Of a stretch of 64,000 bases of DNA, positions 37,598 to 44,390 are shown piece after piece; position 1 is the stretch's first letter; each line of letters begins with the position of its first letter. The notes beneath the pieces were generated by a model. That model was not told the origin of the DNA, did no database searches, and saw nothing but the letters and a program-made list of their open reading frames with translations. A program made the translations under genes and the position numbers. The stretch comes from Cyclobacteriaceae bacterium. Its GTDB lineage: Bacteria; Bacteroidota; Bacteroidia; Cytophagales; Cyclobacteriaceae. The DNA is taken from contig JAPZUF010000012.1 of assembly GCA_027533395.1 (NCBI GenBank), positions 1 to 64,000 of the forward strand, in the 5' to 3' direction.

Positions 37598-37621
37598 ATG
37601 GTCGGTAACAATACCGACCAT
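37598..37621. repeat. ATGGTCGG hairpin, copy 1
   Basis: ATGGTCGGTA pairs with ATACCGACCAT. Copies with the same arms occur at 42712-42735 and 43367-43390, always with TAACAATA- or CAATAA-type loops and AAAA before the left arm. Confidence 0.75.
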
Positions 37622-37653
37622 AAGCAAATGAGTTTGATGTAATGAAAGTTTCA

Positions 37654-37716
37654 GCCCCGGAGGGGCGAAATCATAATAGAAATTATTATAAGATAAACAT
37701 TAAGCCCCATAGGGGC
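37654..37716. repeat. Two GCCCC-GGGGC palindromes, 50 bp apart
   Basis: GCCCCGGAGGGGC at 37654-37666 and GCCCCATAGGGGC at 37704-37716, both followed by GA(A/C)A. This is a repeat type common in Bacteroidota intergenic DNA, here as a close pair. Confidence 0.7.
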
Positions 37717-37850
37717 GACATTATAGATTGCGCCCTATCAGCTTTTATCACCTGACAGCAATCCATTAATAAATAGGATTGGTATAAAATAAAACTCTCT
37801 GTGTGAAGTATATGTAAAGGAGAGAGCATTACAAATGCTGATTACATACG

Positions 37851-37869
37851 TCCTCGTTACAAACGAGGA
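37851..37869. repeat. Perfect palindrome TCCTCGTT-ACA-AACGAGGA
   Basis: Eight-base arms with a three-base loop. It is followed by GAGTGAGGGTTGG and ACTCAGGACAGCTGGGG, short words that recur at 40790-40803 and 40921-40936 inside the island. Confidence 0.7.
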
Positions 37870-37918
37870 TGAGTGAGGGTTGGAAACTCAGGACAGCTGG
37901 GGTTATTTTCTTAGCATC

Positions 37919-38308
37919 CTATATTAAATATGAACCAATAATAATCGGAAGAACATACAAACTAATCAGAAAAACAGTCGTCCATAAATGTATTACTGCA
38001 TCTTCTTCTAACTTATTTTTTTTCTTAAGCTTCCTGTAGCGTGATTTAACAATAAGGTCACTAATGACAAAAAAAACTATCACAACCGGAAGAGAATAAT
38101 ACTTGCCCTGACCCTGTTTAACTCCTAAATGTTCAATAAGGAAATTAAATTTTAAAAAATAATTAGCGAGTACAATGATAAAAATCAAGTGTATCATAAC
38201 TAATCCTGACACATAAGGTATTGAGGAAACAATTGGATCGCCTTCATCTTTTCTCTTAAAAATTTGATAAAAGTAAATCATTACAAAATCGTAAACTTTC
38301 ATATTCAT
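37919..38308 (-). CDS. Hypothetical membrane protein
   Basis: The 129-residue protein has three or four hydrophobic segments (about 33-53, 68-85, 105-128) and a basic loop (SRYRKLKKKNKLEE) between the second and third. There is no recognised domain. ATG at 38308 and a second ATG at 38302 are both possible. It is the last (most 3') gene of the minus-strand island and is followed by a row of palindromes. The function is unknown. Confidence 0.6.
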   Translation of the reverse strand: MNMKVYDFVMIYFYQIFKRKDEGDPIVSSIPYVSGLVMIHLIFIIVLANYFLKFNFLIEHLGVKQGQGKYYSLPVVIVFFVISDLIVKSRYRKLKKKNKLEEDAVIHLWTTVFLISLYVLPIIIGSYLI

Positions 38309-38360
38309 CGCATATCTAAATAGTAAGAAGTAATTCCTTCCTTATGCTGTGTCCAAAATT

Positions 38361-38496
38361 CCCCATCTGGCGCGGAAGTTACTTCCGTGCCGCAGATGTT
38401 GAACTATATAATTCGCTTCTCTCATAAAAACACATTTAGTTATAGGCACGGATGAACTACACACATGCCAACACACAACATCCGCGCCAGTTAGGT
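38361..38496. repeat. attC-like hairpin site, alpha
   Basis: Outer arms TGGCGCGGA (38368-38376) and TCCGCGCCA (38481-38489) pair, with GTTAGGT (38490-38496, matching the integron R-box GTTRRRY) outside the right arm. Nested inside are CCGTGCC/GGCACGG and a CGGAAGT-ACTTCCG hairpin. The left R box is not conserved (CCCCATC). It lies directly beyond the stop of the 38506-39153 gene. Confidence 0.5.
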
Positions 38497-38505
38497 GTTT
38501 TTTCC

Positions 38506-39153
38506 TCAATTGTTATTTGCTTTTTTTGTAACTTTTCCCTTTTGCATTGTCTTGTAAATTTCATTTTGCAAAGAGTCAATTAGATTTTTATTACTTGTTA
38601 TTTCCTGTTGAGCTTGCTTTAGCAAAACACTGTCTGACGAGGATTTCTTAACTCTTTCAGATAATTTCAATATTTCCTTTTCTAATTCATCCTTTTGCTT
38701 TTCAAATTGAAACACTTCTCTGTCCTTCTCTAGTTTCCCGAAATAGTTTCCTATTCCAAGAATTATTATAGTTGCACCAACTATACCACCAATAATTTCT
38801 CTATTGTTTAAATCGCCTAGAAAATTTCTTCTGAACTCGTTCTTGTAGATTCCATTAGCCTCAACATACTTAATAGCATTTTGGATTAAGTCACGGAAAT
38901 TATCTTTTTTACTATTATCAAAAATATGTTTTGTCAAAGTCCCTAAGTCACGACTGTGGTAGTTATCTTCTCGTCTTGTGAAATATAGTCCATCAAGTCG
39001 TTTTGAAATGGATGATTCTGCACCGATATATAAATTCAATGTATCTTTAAGCGATGCCTTCCAGTTATTCCCATCTCTTACATTTGAAATCATTGATAAG
39101 TCAGCCAGATGTTTTTCAAATGCTTCTATAGCTTTTTTGCGTTTATTAAACAT
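38506..39153 (-). CDS. Hypothetical protein with one membrane segment and coiled coil
   Basis: The 215-residue protein has a soluble N-terminal part (to about 115), a membrane segment near 118-137 (IIGGIVGATIIILGIGNYFG) and a C-terminal coiled coil (FEKQKDELEKEILKLSERVK, about 148-200) ending in a basic tail. I do not recognise the N-terminal domain. It is the second gene from the left in the island and is bounded by attC-like sites alpha and beta. The architecture would suit a membrane-attached sensor or effector, but nothing proves it. Confidence 0.6.
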   Translation of the reverse strand: MFNKRKKAIEAFEKHLADLSMISNVRDGNNWKASLKDTLNLYIGAESSISKRLDGLYFTRREDNYHSRDLGTLTKHIFDNSKKDNFRDLIQNAIKYVEANGIYKNEFRRNFLGDLNNREIIGGIVGATIIILGIGNYFGKLEKDREVFQFEKQKDELEKEILKLSERVKKSSSDSVLLKQAQQEITSNKNLIDSLQNEIYKTMQKGKVTKKANNN

Positions 39154-39199
39154 TATCTTTTTCAGATTGTAAATTTTCTTGATTGTCGTCTTAAAATAG

Positions 39200-39284
39200 C
39201 CGCTAGCGCTAGGCTATGAAGTGTTACTTTTATTCTTAAAAAAATAATTAATCAAAAGTAATGCTTTATAGCCGATGTTAGTTG
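39200..39284. repeat. attC-like hairpin site, beta
   Basis: The left arm GCTAGCGCTAGGCTATGAAG (39202-39221) pairs with CTTTATAGCCGATGTTAGTT (39264-39283), with one extra base on the left arm. Pairing continues inward (AAGTGTTACTTTT with AAAAGTAATGCTT). It aligns along its length with site gamma. Confidence 0.65.
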
Positions 39285-39293
39285 CTATACCTA

Positions 39294-39983
39294 TTATTCT
39301 TCAAGTATTCTAATCAGGTTAACTAAATTGATACAAGACGAACTACATAGCTTTGCTAATTTAAGCGTTGCTGTCCTTTTATGAGTAAGCTCATTTGACA
39401 ATGCGTTTGTTGCTTTTGCATATCTTCTAAGATTTTCATTGTCACTTCCAGGAAGTTTCACAGAGATATACGCATCTAGCATTCGTTTGGAATCTGTCTC
39501 AGAAGGCTCTACTCCGTCCAATGATGGATGCAAAGAACTATCATAAACTTCTTGTGCTAGTGAAATTATTGTCTCTCGACAAAGCAGTCCGACTACTTGA
39601 TATTGTTCTTCAGAATTTGCTTCAGCAAGTCTAACCTTTATTTCGCTAATCGATCTTTCTATTCTTTCCCATCCATATAGCTCGATATTTAATTCAGTTG
39701 AGTTAGGATGATTATCTAGCGTTTGAAACAGCTCTTTGAATAATTCTATGACGTATGCTCTTCTGTCTCTATACTGTGGCAAGTCTTTACTCCATTTCGC
39801 GTACCATTCCCAGAGGTCAGTATATGGATTAGGATTCTTTACACCTAATTGTTTTAATTCAAGATTTACCTCTCTGAATACTTTAATGTATTCTTCATTA
39901 ACATTCTCTATTCTTTGGCCGCCAGTGGAGACAGCTGTCATGGTATTCTTTATCCAATTTAGTTTTTCTAATAGTTTATCCAC
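39294..39983 (-). CDS. Hypothetical helical protein
   Basis: The 229-residue protein is mostly helical and soluble. It starts with MDKLLEKLNWIKNTMTAVSTGG and has a VGLLCRETIISLAQEVYD segment (about 127-144) and a C-terminal helix with NALSNELTHKRTATLKLAKL. The last part is reminiscent of Abi_C or HEPN-like C-terminal domains, but no RxxxxH motif is clear and the resemblance is weak. The start is GTG at 39983; the next ATG would lose 14 residues. It lies between attC-like sites beta and gamma. The function is unknown. Confidence 0.6.
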   Translation of the reverse strand: MDKLLEKLNWIKNTMTAVSTGGQRIENVNEEYIKVFREVNLELKQLGVKNPNPYTDLWEWYAKWSKDLPQYRDRRAYVIELFKELFQTLDNHPNSTELNIELYGWERIERSISEIKVRLAEANSEEQYQVVGLLCRETIISLAQEVYDSSLHPSLDGVEPSETDSKRMLDAYISVKLPGSDNENLRRYAKATNALSNELTHKRTATLKLAKLCSSSCINLVNLIRILEE

Positions 39984-40006
39984 TTTTCGTCAATAATTGG
40001 TATTGC

Positions 40007-40088
40007 AGCTAACGCTTGGCTATGCAGCGTTGCTTTTATCCTTTAAAAATAATTAAATAAATGCAATGATGCATAGCTGTTGTTGGGC
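40007..40088. repeat. attC-like hairpin site, gamma
   Basis: AGCTAAC (40007-40013) and GTTGGGC (40082-40088, fitting GTTRRRY) flank arms GGCTATGCA and TGCATAGC, with inner GCGTTGC/GCAATGA. After the outer AAC there are 13 bases to the end of the matching box on the left arm and 12 on the right, a one-base asymmetry. It is the closest of the set to a canonical attC layout. Confidence 0.65.
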
Positions 40089-40104
40089 GCAGTAATAAGC
40101 GTCT

Positions 40105-40692
40105 TTACATTTTAACTCCTAAATCTTCAAGCACTATAAAATGCCATGGTAAACTTGTTATTCCAGATTGGCCAGCGTCTCCAAGGGTTGCGTACAGCTG
40201 ATTACCTGAATTATGGGATTCTTTTATATTCTCAACTATGTCTCTTGTTGGAACTATTAATGTTACTACACTTGGGTCAAGTGATAGTTCGTCTGCTTTG
40301 TATCTCCATTCTCTTTCCCATGTCCAATCAATTCCGTTATTTGGATCAAATATTACATGTCGGTATTGATTATCATTATTCAATTGCACGAATTCATTGT
40401 TAGGTTGATATATCACAGGCCGTGCACCAAGGCTAAACATGTATTTTTTGTCAATCATCACACCGAACGGAGAGTACTTTGTCCTGATTGAATTTTCTCG
40501 CGAAAGCAAAAGTCCGAGTTTTGATATTGGAGCTTCGCTGAAACAGATACATTTAAATCCACCTCTTATTGTTTTAGAACTTCCTATTAATTTTCCAGAA
40601 TCAAGTATCTCATAGAAGATTTCTTCTCCGCTTTGAGCTTCCTTGTCACTTGTCAAGTGTATTAATTTATTTGATAGGTCGTCTCTGTACAT
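40105..40692 (-). CDS. Hypothetical protein, possibly AbiGi/DUF2971-like
   Basis: The 195-residue protein shows GGFKCICFSEAPISKLGLLL (about 43-62), YSPFGVMIDKKYMFSLGARP (about 73-92) and DWTWEREWRYK (about 122-132). A CFSE/FSLSE-type motif followed by W-x-x-E-x-EWR is a pattern I associate with DUF2971 and abortive-infection AbiGi-type proteins, from memory and with low certainty. There is no signal peptide. It is bounded by attC-like site gamma on the 3' side and a GCCCAAC box on the 5' side. A role in phage defence is possible, not shown. Confidence 0.5.
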   Translation of the reverse strand: MYRDDLSNKLIHLTSDKEAQSGEEIFYEILDSGKLIGSSKTIRGGFKCICFSEAPISKLGLLLSRENSIRTKYSPFGVMIDKKYMFSLGARPVIYQPNNEFVQLNNDNQYRHVIFDPNNGIDWTWEREWRYKADELSLDPSVVTLIVPTRDIVENIKESHNSGNQLYATLGDAGQSGITSLPWHFIVLEDLGVKM

Positions 40693-40700
40693 TTTTTATT

Positions 40701-40804
40701 GCGCCCAACATATCTGTAACAGCAACTAATTACTGCTATTTCCTGTAGGAGCCTTTATAAAAGTAACACACACCTCTCACTTCTACAAGTAGTTGAGGGT
40801 TGGC
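40701..40804. repeat. Dispersed repeat B, copy 1
   Basis: It begins GCGCCCAACAT (with a RYYYAAC box at 40703-40709), contains TAGGAGCCT, AAAAGTAACACACACC and CACTTCTACAAG, and ends GTTGAGGGTTGG. It aligns with 42592-42695 over its full length. On the other side of the same gap are GTTAGGG (40952-40958) and GTTAGCG (40960-40966), so the 285-bp gap may hold a hybrid of two sites. Confidence 0.75.
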
Positions 40805-40977
40805 TTGGTAATTTTCAAATTTCAAATTCCAGATTACAAATTTTGAATTTCGAATAAATCCTACTAGTTAATTGAAATGAAACTGTTCTTGTAAATGAAT
40901 TGAATTGACCTGAGTTGCAGACTCAGGAAAGCTGGGGTGACGCTTGCGCCAGTTAGGGTGTTAGCGGTTTGTGGCGC

Positions 40978-41334
40978 TTAGTAAGATTGTATTAAAACAT
41001 CAGTTGGAATATTCAATTTCTTATGGATTTGTCTAATCATATCTAATGATAGCTTTCTCTTTTTGTTCAATATTTCACTTGCTCTACTTTTCAAGCCAAC
41101 AACTTTTGCTAAGTCCGTTTGGTTATACCCAAGTTGTTCCATTCTAAATTTTATTGCTTCAATCGGATCAGGTAAGTCAATTGGAAAATGCTCATTTTCA
41201 TACTGGTCAATCAATATCCCTAATATCTCAAGTTCGTCTCCTTCTTTAGTCCCTTTCTTGGCATCAAAAATTACCTCAAGTCTGTCTAACGCTTGTTGAT
41301 AGTCTTTTTTGGTCTTTATTGGTTTTAAGTTCAT
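40978..41334 (-). CDS. higA: HigA-type antitoxin
   Basis: The 118-residue protein has a HigA N-terminal region and an XRE helix-turn-helix (about 66-110, NQTDLAKVVGLKSRASEILNKKRKL). It would bind HigB and repress the operon. It starts 5 bp after the higB stop, the toxin-first order typical of higBA. The pair sits between repeat B copy 1 and site delta, as one unit. Confidence 0.88.
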   Translation of the reverse strand: MNLKPIKTKKDYQQALDRLEVIFDAKKGTKEGDELEILGILIDQYENEHFPIDLPDPIEAIKFRMEQLGYNQTDLAKVVGLKSRASEILNKKRKLSLDMIRQIHKKLNIPTDVLIQSY

Positions 41335-41339
41335 AATAT

Positions 41340-41633
41340 CTAAATTTTGTTTGCGTCAATTTTATCGTATTCTTTATGTGTGCCAATAAACCGTATCCAA
41401 ATCATCTGATAAGGGAAATTGATTTTAACAATTAATCGGTAGTTATTCCCTTTAATATTGAAAACGACTCGATTATCTCCAAGAATGCTAGCAGAAGGAT
41501 ACTCTTTCTTAATTTGATTGGTGTTTTTCCATTCACTCTTTTCAGCTTCACGATACCAAGATTTAAGTTGTTGTTCACAGTTCGAATGTTTATTCCAAAA
41601 CTCTCGAAGTATTTTCCTAGCAATTACTCTCAA
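41340..41633 (-). CDS. higB: HigB-type toxin (mRNA interferase)
   Basis: The 97-residue basic protein matches the RelE/HigB fold: MRVIARKILREFWNKHSNCE, NRVVFNIKGNNYRLIVKINF and WIRFIGTHKEYDKID. HigB toxins cut mRNA at the ribosome and are held in check by HigA. The start is TTG at 41633; the nearby ATG at 41637 is out of frame. Length is usual (about 95-105). Paired with higA. Toxin-antitoxin pairs are frequent cargo in integron cassettes and similar mobile regions. Confidence 0.88.
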   Translation of the reverse strand: MRVIARKILREFWNKHSNCEQQLKSWYREAEKSEWKNTNQIKKEYPSASILGDNRVVFNIKGNNYRLIVKINFPYQMIWIRFIGTHKEYDKIDANKI

Positions 41634-41717
41634 GCATTAAAGTTTTGGCAAAGATAATAACAAGTTCCCGTATTGGGATTTTTGTTTCAACTATTTTTGG
41701 TAGAATGGCGGTATAAT

Positions 41718-41847
41718 TACTAACGTTTGTGTTTTAGCAGTGGCAGTGTTCGTAGCGCTTCACTGTACCACGACACCAAACGTATTTTGAAAAACTACAC
41801 TACAAATTTACGCTGAACCCCGCCATTGCTTATAGCTCTTGTTGCCG
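41718..41847. repeat. attC-like hairpin site, delta
   Basis: The left arm ACTAACGTTTGTGTTTTAGC (with AGTGGC next) pairs with GCCATTGCTTATAGC followed by TCTTGTTGCC on the right. From the outer AAC to the shared TGGC box there are 20 and 19 bases, again a one-base difference. The total of about 130 bp is within the attC size range. A GAATGGCGG just outside pairs with CCGCCATT on the right. Confidence 0.55.
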
Positions 41848-41852
41848 TCAGT

Positions 41853-42569
41853 TCACTTCAGTGTCCACTTAATTATAACATAGTCACTAAAGGATAACTC
41901 TTTCACTTCAAAACCCACAAACGTCTGTGCCTCCTGCATAGTTATCGGTACTATCTCATTGAGTCCACCGAACCCAAAAAGGTTATGGTTTTCAAAAGTC
42001 CCGTACTTGATGTCAACCATTTTGTCGATTTGTCTGCCTGTCGTCTCTGTCATTAGCTTAACTAACGTATAAGCATCGTTTATCGCCAATTTCACTAAGT
42101 CGTTTCTCAGTTCTGTCCTCCTTTTGTCGGATATACCAAAAGAAAAATTAAACTGTGCGTCTGCTGCGCCATCAATAAAAGAGTTAATTATCTGCGAAAT
42201 TTTGTCCTTCGTGTTCTCAAATTCAGCTACGATTATCTGTGTTCCGACATATCCGCTGTCATATGACTTTTGTCGATCGTAAACTCTATTGGGTTGAACT
42301 CTAAAGTTGTCAGTTTTGATACTCTCTTTTTTGAATCCTACTTTTTCAAGTTGTTTGTAAATCTTGTCTGTCTTTGTGTTAAGTTCACTTATTGTCTTAT
42401 TAAACAGTAAATGGGTGGTCGTTACCTCGATATTCAAGAATCCTAAGTCGGGTAATGTTGTCACTTTACCAAATCCCTTGATTTCTATTGTTGTCTTGTC
42501 AGTCGTTTGCGCATAAGTCAAACTAGTTACTGTTGTTATGATTAAGATTGTCCAGATGTACTTTTTCAT
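41853..42569 (-). CDS. SIMPL-domain (DUF541) protein
   Basis: The 238-residue secreted protein has a signal peptide (MKKYIWTILIITTVTSLTYA) and a SIMPL/DUF541 domain (about 27-215, TIEIKGFGKVTTLPDLGFLN, VEVTTTHL, ETTGRQIDKMVDIKYG). SIMPL proteins are periplasmic or surface proteins linked to stress and signalling in several bacteria, with no fixed enzymatic role. Length is usual. It sits between site delta and repeat B copy 2 in the island. Confidence 0.85.
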   Translation of the reverse strand: MKKYIWTILIITTVTSLTYAQTTDKTTIEIKGFGKVTTLPDLGFLNIEVTTTHLLFNKTISELNTKTDKIYKQLEKVGFKKESIKTDNFRVQPNRVYDRQKSYDSGYVGTQIIVAEFENTKDKISQIINSFIDGAADAQFNFSFGISDKRRTELRNDLVKLAINDAYTLVKLMTETTGRQIDKMVDIKYGTFENHNLFGFGGLNEIVPITMQEAQTFVGFEVKELSFSDYVIIKWTLK

Positions 42570-42591
42570 TTACTCGAATTTTTTCGTGAAT

Positions 42592-42695
42592 TGCCTGCAA
42601 CATAAGTGTAACAACAACTAATTGCAGATATTTTCTTTAGGAGCCTGTATAAAAGTAACACACACCACTCACTTCTACAAGCAGTTGAGGGTTGG
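42592..42695. repeat. Dispersed repeat B, copy 2
   Basis: It aligns with 40701-40804 (TGCCTGCAACATAAGTGTAAC against GCGCCCAACATATCTGTAAC, then shared AAAAGTAACACACACC and AGTTGAGGGTTGG). The AAC box is kept. It is followed by the ATGGTCGG hairpin, which copy 1 lacks. A third, weaker copy is at 43288-43350. Confidence 0.75.
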
Positions 42696-42711
42696 TTTGT
42701 ATTAAATAAAA

Positions 42712-42735
42712 ATGGTCGGCAATAATACCGACCAT
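42712..42735 (-). repeat. ATGGTCGG hairpin, copy 2 (terminator-like)
   Basis: ATGGTCGG and CCGACCAT pair. On the minus strand it lies 22 bp after the stop of the gene at 42757-43170, with TTTTTATTTAA following, so it may act as a terminator. Confidence 0.75.
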
Positions 42736-42756
42736 CAATAGAATATTTGTTGATAC

Positions 42757-43170
42757 TTATTTAACTATTATACCAGATTCATTTAATACTGCTTTGTTGT
42801 TGATTGAAAAAGTGAATTTGAGTTGATCCCATCCTGTTCCTTTTTTACTAACAAGGTGGTATTCATTGTTAATTTTTTCAATAGAGAATTCGAAGTCTGG
42901 TAAACTTTTATCAATTCCATCTTCACTGATTGCTTTCATAACCATTCCGTGTTCGTCTATTTTTTGTTTATACTTATCGCGTAAGGTAAAAGTGAGTTCT
43001 TTAAATGCTGTTCCTTTTATGCCAATCAGTTTAAGACCGGTTTCAGTCTTTTCTAACTCAATCACAAATTTTCCGTTGTCGAGTTGGATTAAGTTTAATG
43101 AAGATGCAGATGTAAAAACTAATAAAAGAACGGATAAAAAAGCTATCCTAAATTTTGTTTGAATTTTCAT
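42757..43170 (-). CDS. Secreted protein with two internal repeats
   Basis: The 137-residue protein has a signal peptide (MKIQTKFRIAFLSVLLLVFT, then SASS). The mature part is two related units: GLKLIGIKGTAFKELTFTL with DEHGMVMK (about 46-84) and EYHLVSKKGTGWDQLKFTF with NESGIIVK (about 102-137). Each is probably a small beta unit. I do not recognise the family. It is the rightmost intact gene of the island, and its stop is followed by an ATGGTCGG hairpin. Confidence 0.6.
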   Translation of the reverse strand: MKIQTKFRIAFLSVLLLVFTSASSLNLIQLDNGKFVIELEKTETGLKLIGIKGTAFKELTFTLRDKYKQKIDEHGMVMKAISEDGIDKSLPDFEFSIEKINNEYHLVSKKGTGWDQLKFTFSINNKAVLNESGIIVK

Positions 43171-43287
43171 ATTTAAATTAAGTTTAAGTTTTGTTTTTAT
43201 TTAGTTCTTTGTTAAGCGTTATTATTAGCGGTAATGCTTGGCTGCTAACAAAAAAGTATTTGACATTTCTTCTTTTTTTAAAATTTT

Positions 43288-43350
43288 GGAGCCCAATTCT
43301 GAACTAAAAATAATACAGTCTTTTTACTTTTACAAATAGCTGAGGGTTGG
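43288..43350. repeat. Dispersed repeat B, partial copy 3
   Basis: GGAGCCCAATTC, ACTTTTACAAATAG and CTGAGGGTTGG match the second half of copies 1 and 2. It is followed by an ATGGTCGG hairpin, as in copy 2. Confidence 0.55.
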
Positions 43351-43366
43351 TTTTTATTTAATAAAA

Positions 43367-43390
43367 ATGGTCGGCAATAACACCGACCAT
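43367..43390 (-). repeat. ATGGTCGG hairpin, copy 3 (terminator-like)
   Basis: ATGGTCGG pairs with CCGACCAT across a CAATAACA loop. On the minus strand it lies just after the radC stop at 43415 and is followed by TTTTTATTAAATAAAAA. Confidence 0.75.
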
Positions 43391-43414
43391 AAGAGCAAAA
43401 TTACATTTTGTAGT

Positions 43415-44062
43415 TTACTTCTTCAGCTTTTGTATGGCTTCTTTTGTAAGCCTTATTATCAAAATTATCTTGTCTATAGTCTCACCGTTGTTGAGTAGTT
43501 TTTGCGCTATCTCAAGTTTTTCTTCCTCTCTTCCATCTTTCTTCGCTAATTGTACTGCTTCTTTTCTTATCTTTTTTTCTCCGGCTCTGATGCGTTGTAC
43601 AATTTTAAATTGAGGTACCCATTTAATGCTTTCTTCTAATTCTGCCAATAAGCCTGTATCGGCAAAGCTGTAAAAAGATTCGGTAGAGATAATCAAGTGG
43701 TCTATCACAAACACATGGCGTATTCTGCCTACTTGTATTAACCTATCGGTTAAGTGTTTGTCGTCTTCGGATGGGTTTAGTTCTCCGCTAGGATGGTTGT
43801 GCACTAAGATCACTTTTTCAGATCCTTTCATTACCGCTACGCGAAACACATTCATAGGTTCTACCAACGTTGCATTTACACTGCCTAGGCTTACCAACTC
43901 AATAAATTGTATCGTTTTGTTGGAGGCCATACCGATTATCCAAAAGTGTTCTTTCTCTCGGTCTATTTTTTATTCGCGCAGCAATACTTCTTGCATCACG
44001 CTGTATACTTCACCGGAGTTTAGGATTTTTATTTTTTGTTCTTCGGTGAGTTGGACTGTCAT
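43415..44062 (-). pseudogene. radC: radC homologue interrupted by an in-frame stop
   Basis: Reading from ATG at 44062 gives MTVQLTEEQKIKILNSGEVY, then an in-frame TAA at 43970-43972 (codon 31), after which the same frame continues KIDREKEHFWIIGMAS and on through the RadC/JAB domain with HNHPSGELNPSEDD (zinc His pair and Asp) to the stop at 43415. A 171-residue piece could restart at the ATG at 43930. The C-terminal part (about 170-215 of the full frame) is a helical tail of unknown role. RadC-like proteins are often carried on mobile regions; their DNA repair role is disputed. The stop suggests decay. Confidence 0.85.
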
Positions 44063-44390
44063 ATTGTGAGATTGAATTTAGGCAAATGTATCGATTATAT
44101 TTTCACACTGAAAGCCTTTTGGAATAATGAAGACCGTCTTGTTGGTGGTTGTTTGTGATATACGTAGGATGTAATTATCTAGATGTAAGATGTTTGTCTT
44201 GAGACTGGTCAGGTGTAGTCACACATTACCTCAGTATCCTATGCGAGTGAATCTACGGAGGTAAACAACTTAAGTGTATTGCACTTACTTAAAATATTAT
44301 TCTTTCCTTTTGATATACTTATTGGACTTAATTGTTTAATTTGAGATACTTATTCCTCGTTAAAAGACCTAGTCAACCTATGCTTTCATT
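44063..44390. other. Gene-free stretch between radC and the TPR kinase
   Basis: No gene is supported. A degenerate GACGTAAGATGTAAG-like tract lies at 44148-44192 and resembles one at 37410-37453. The upstream region of the TPR kinase has no obvious TAnnTTTG promoter. Confidence 0.5.

Noticed and set aside
37547-44062. Integron integrase in the island
   Set aside because: No tyrosine recombinase-like frame was seen on either strand. The array is described as integrase-free, and the attC reading remains a hypothesis.
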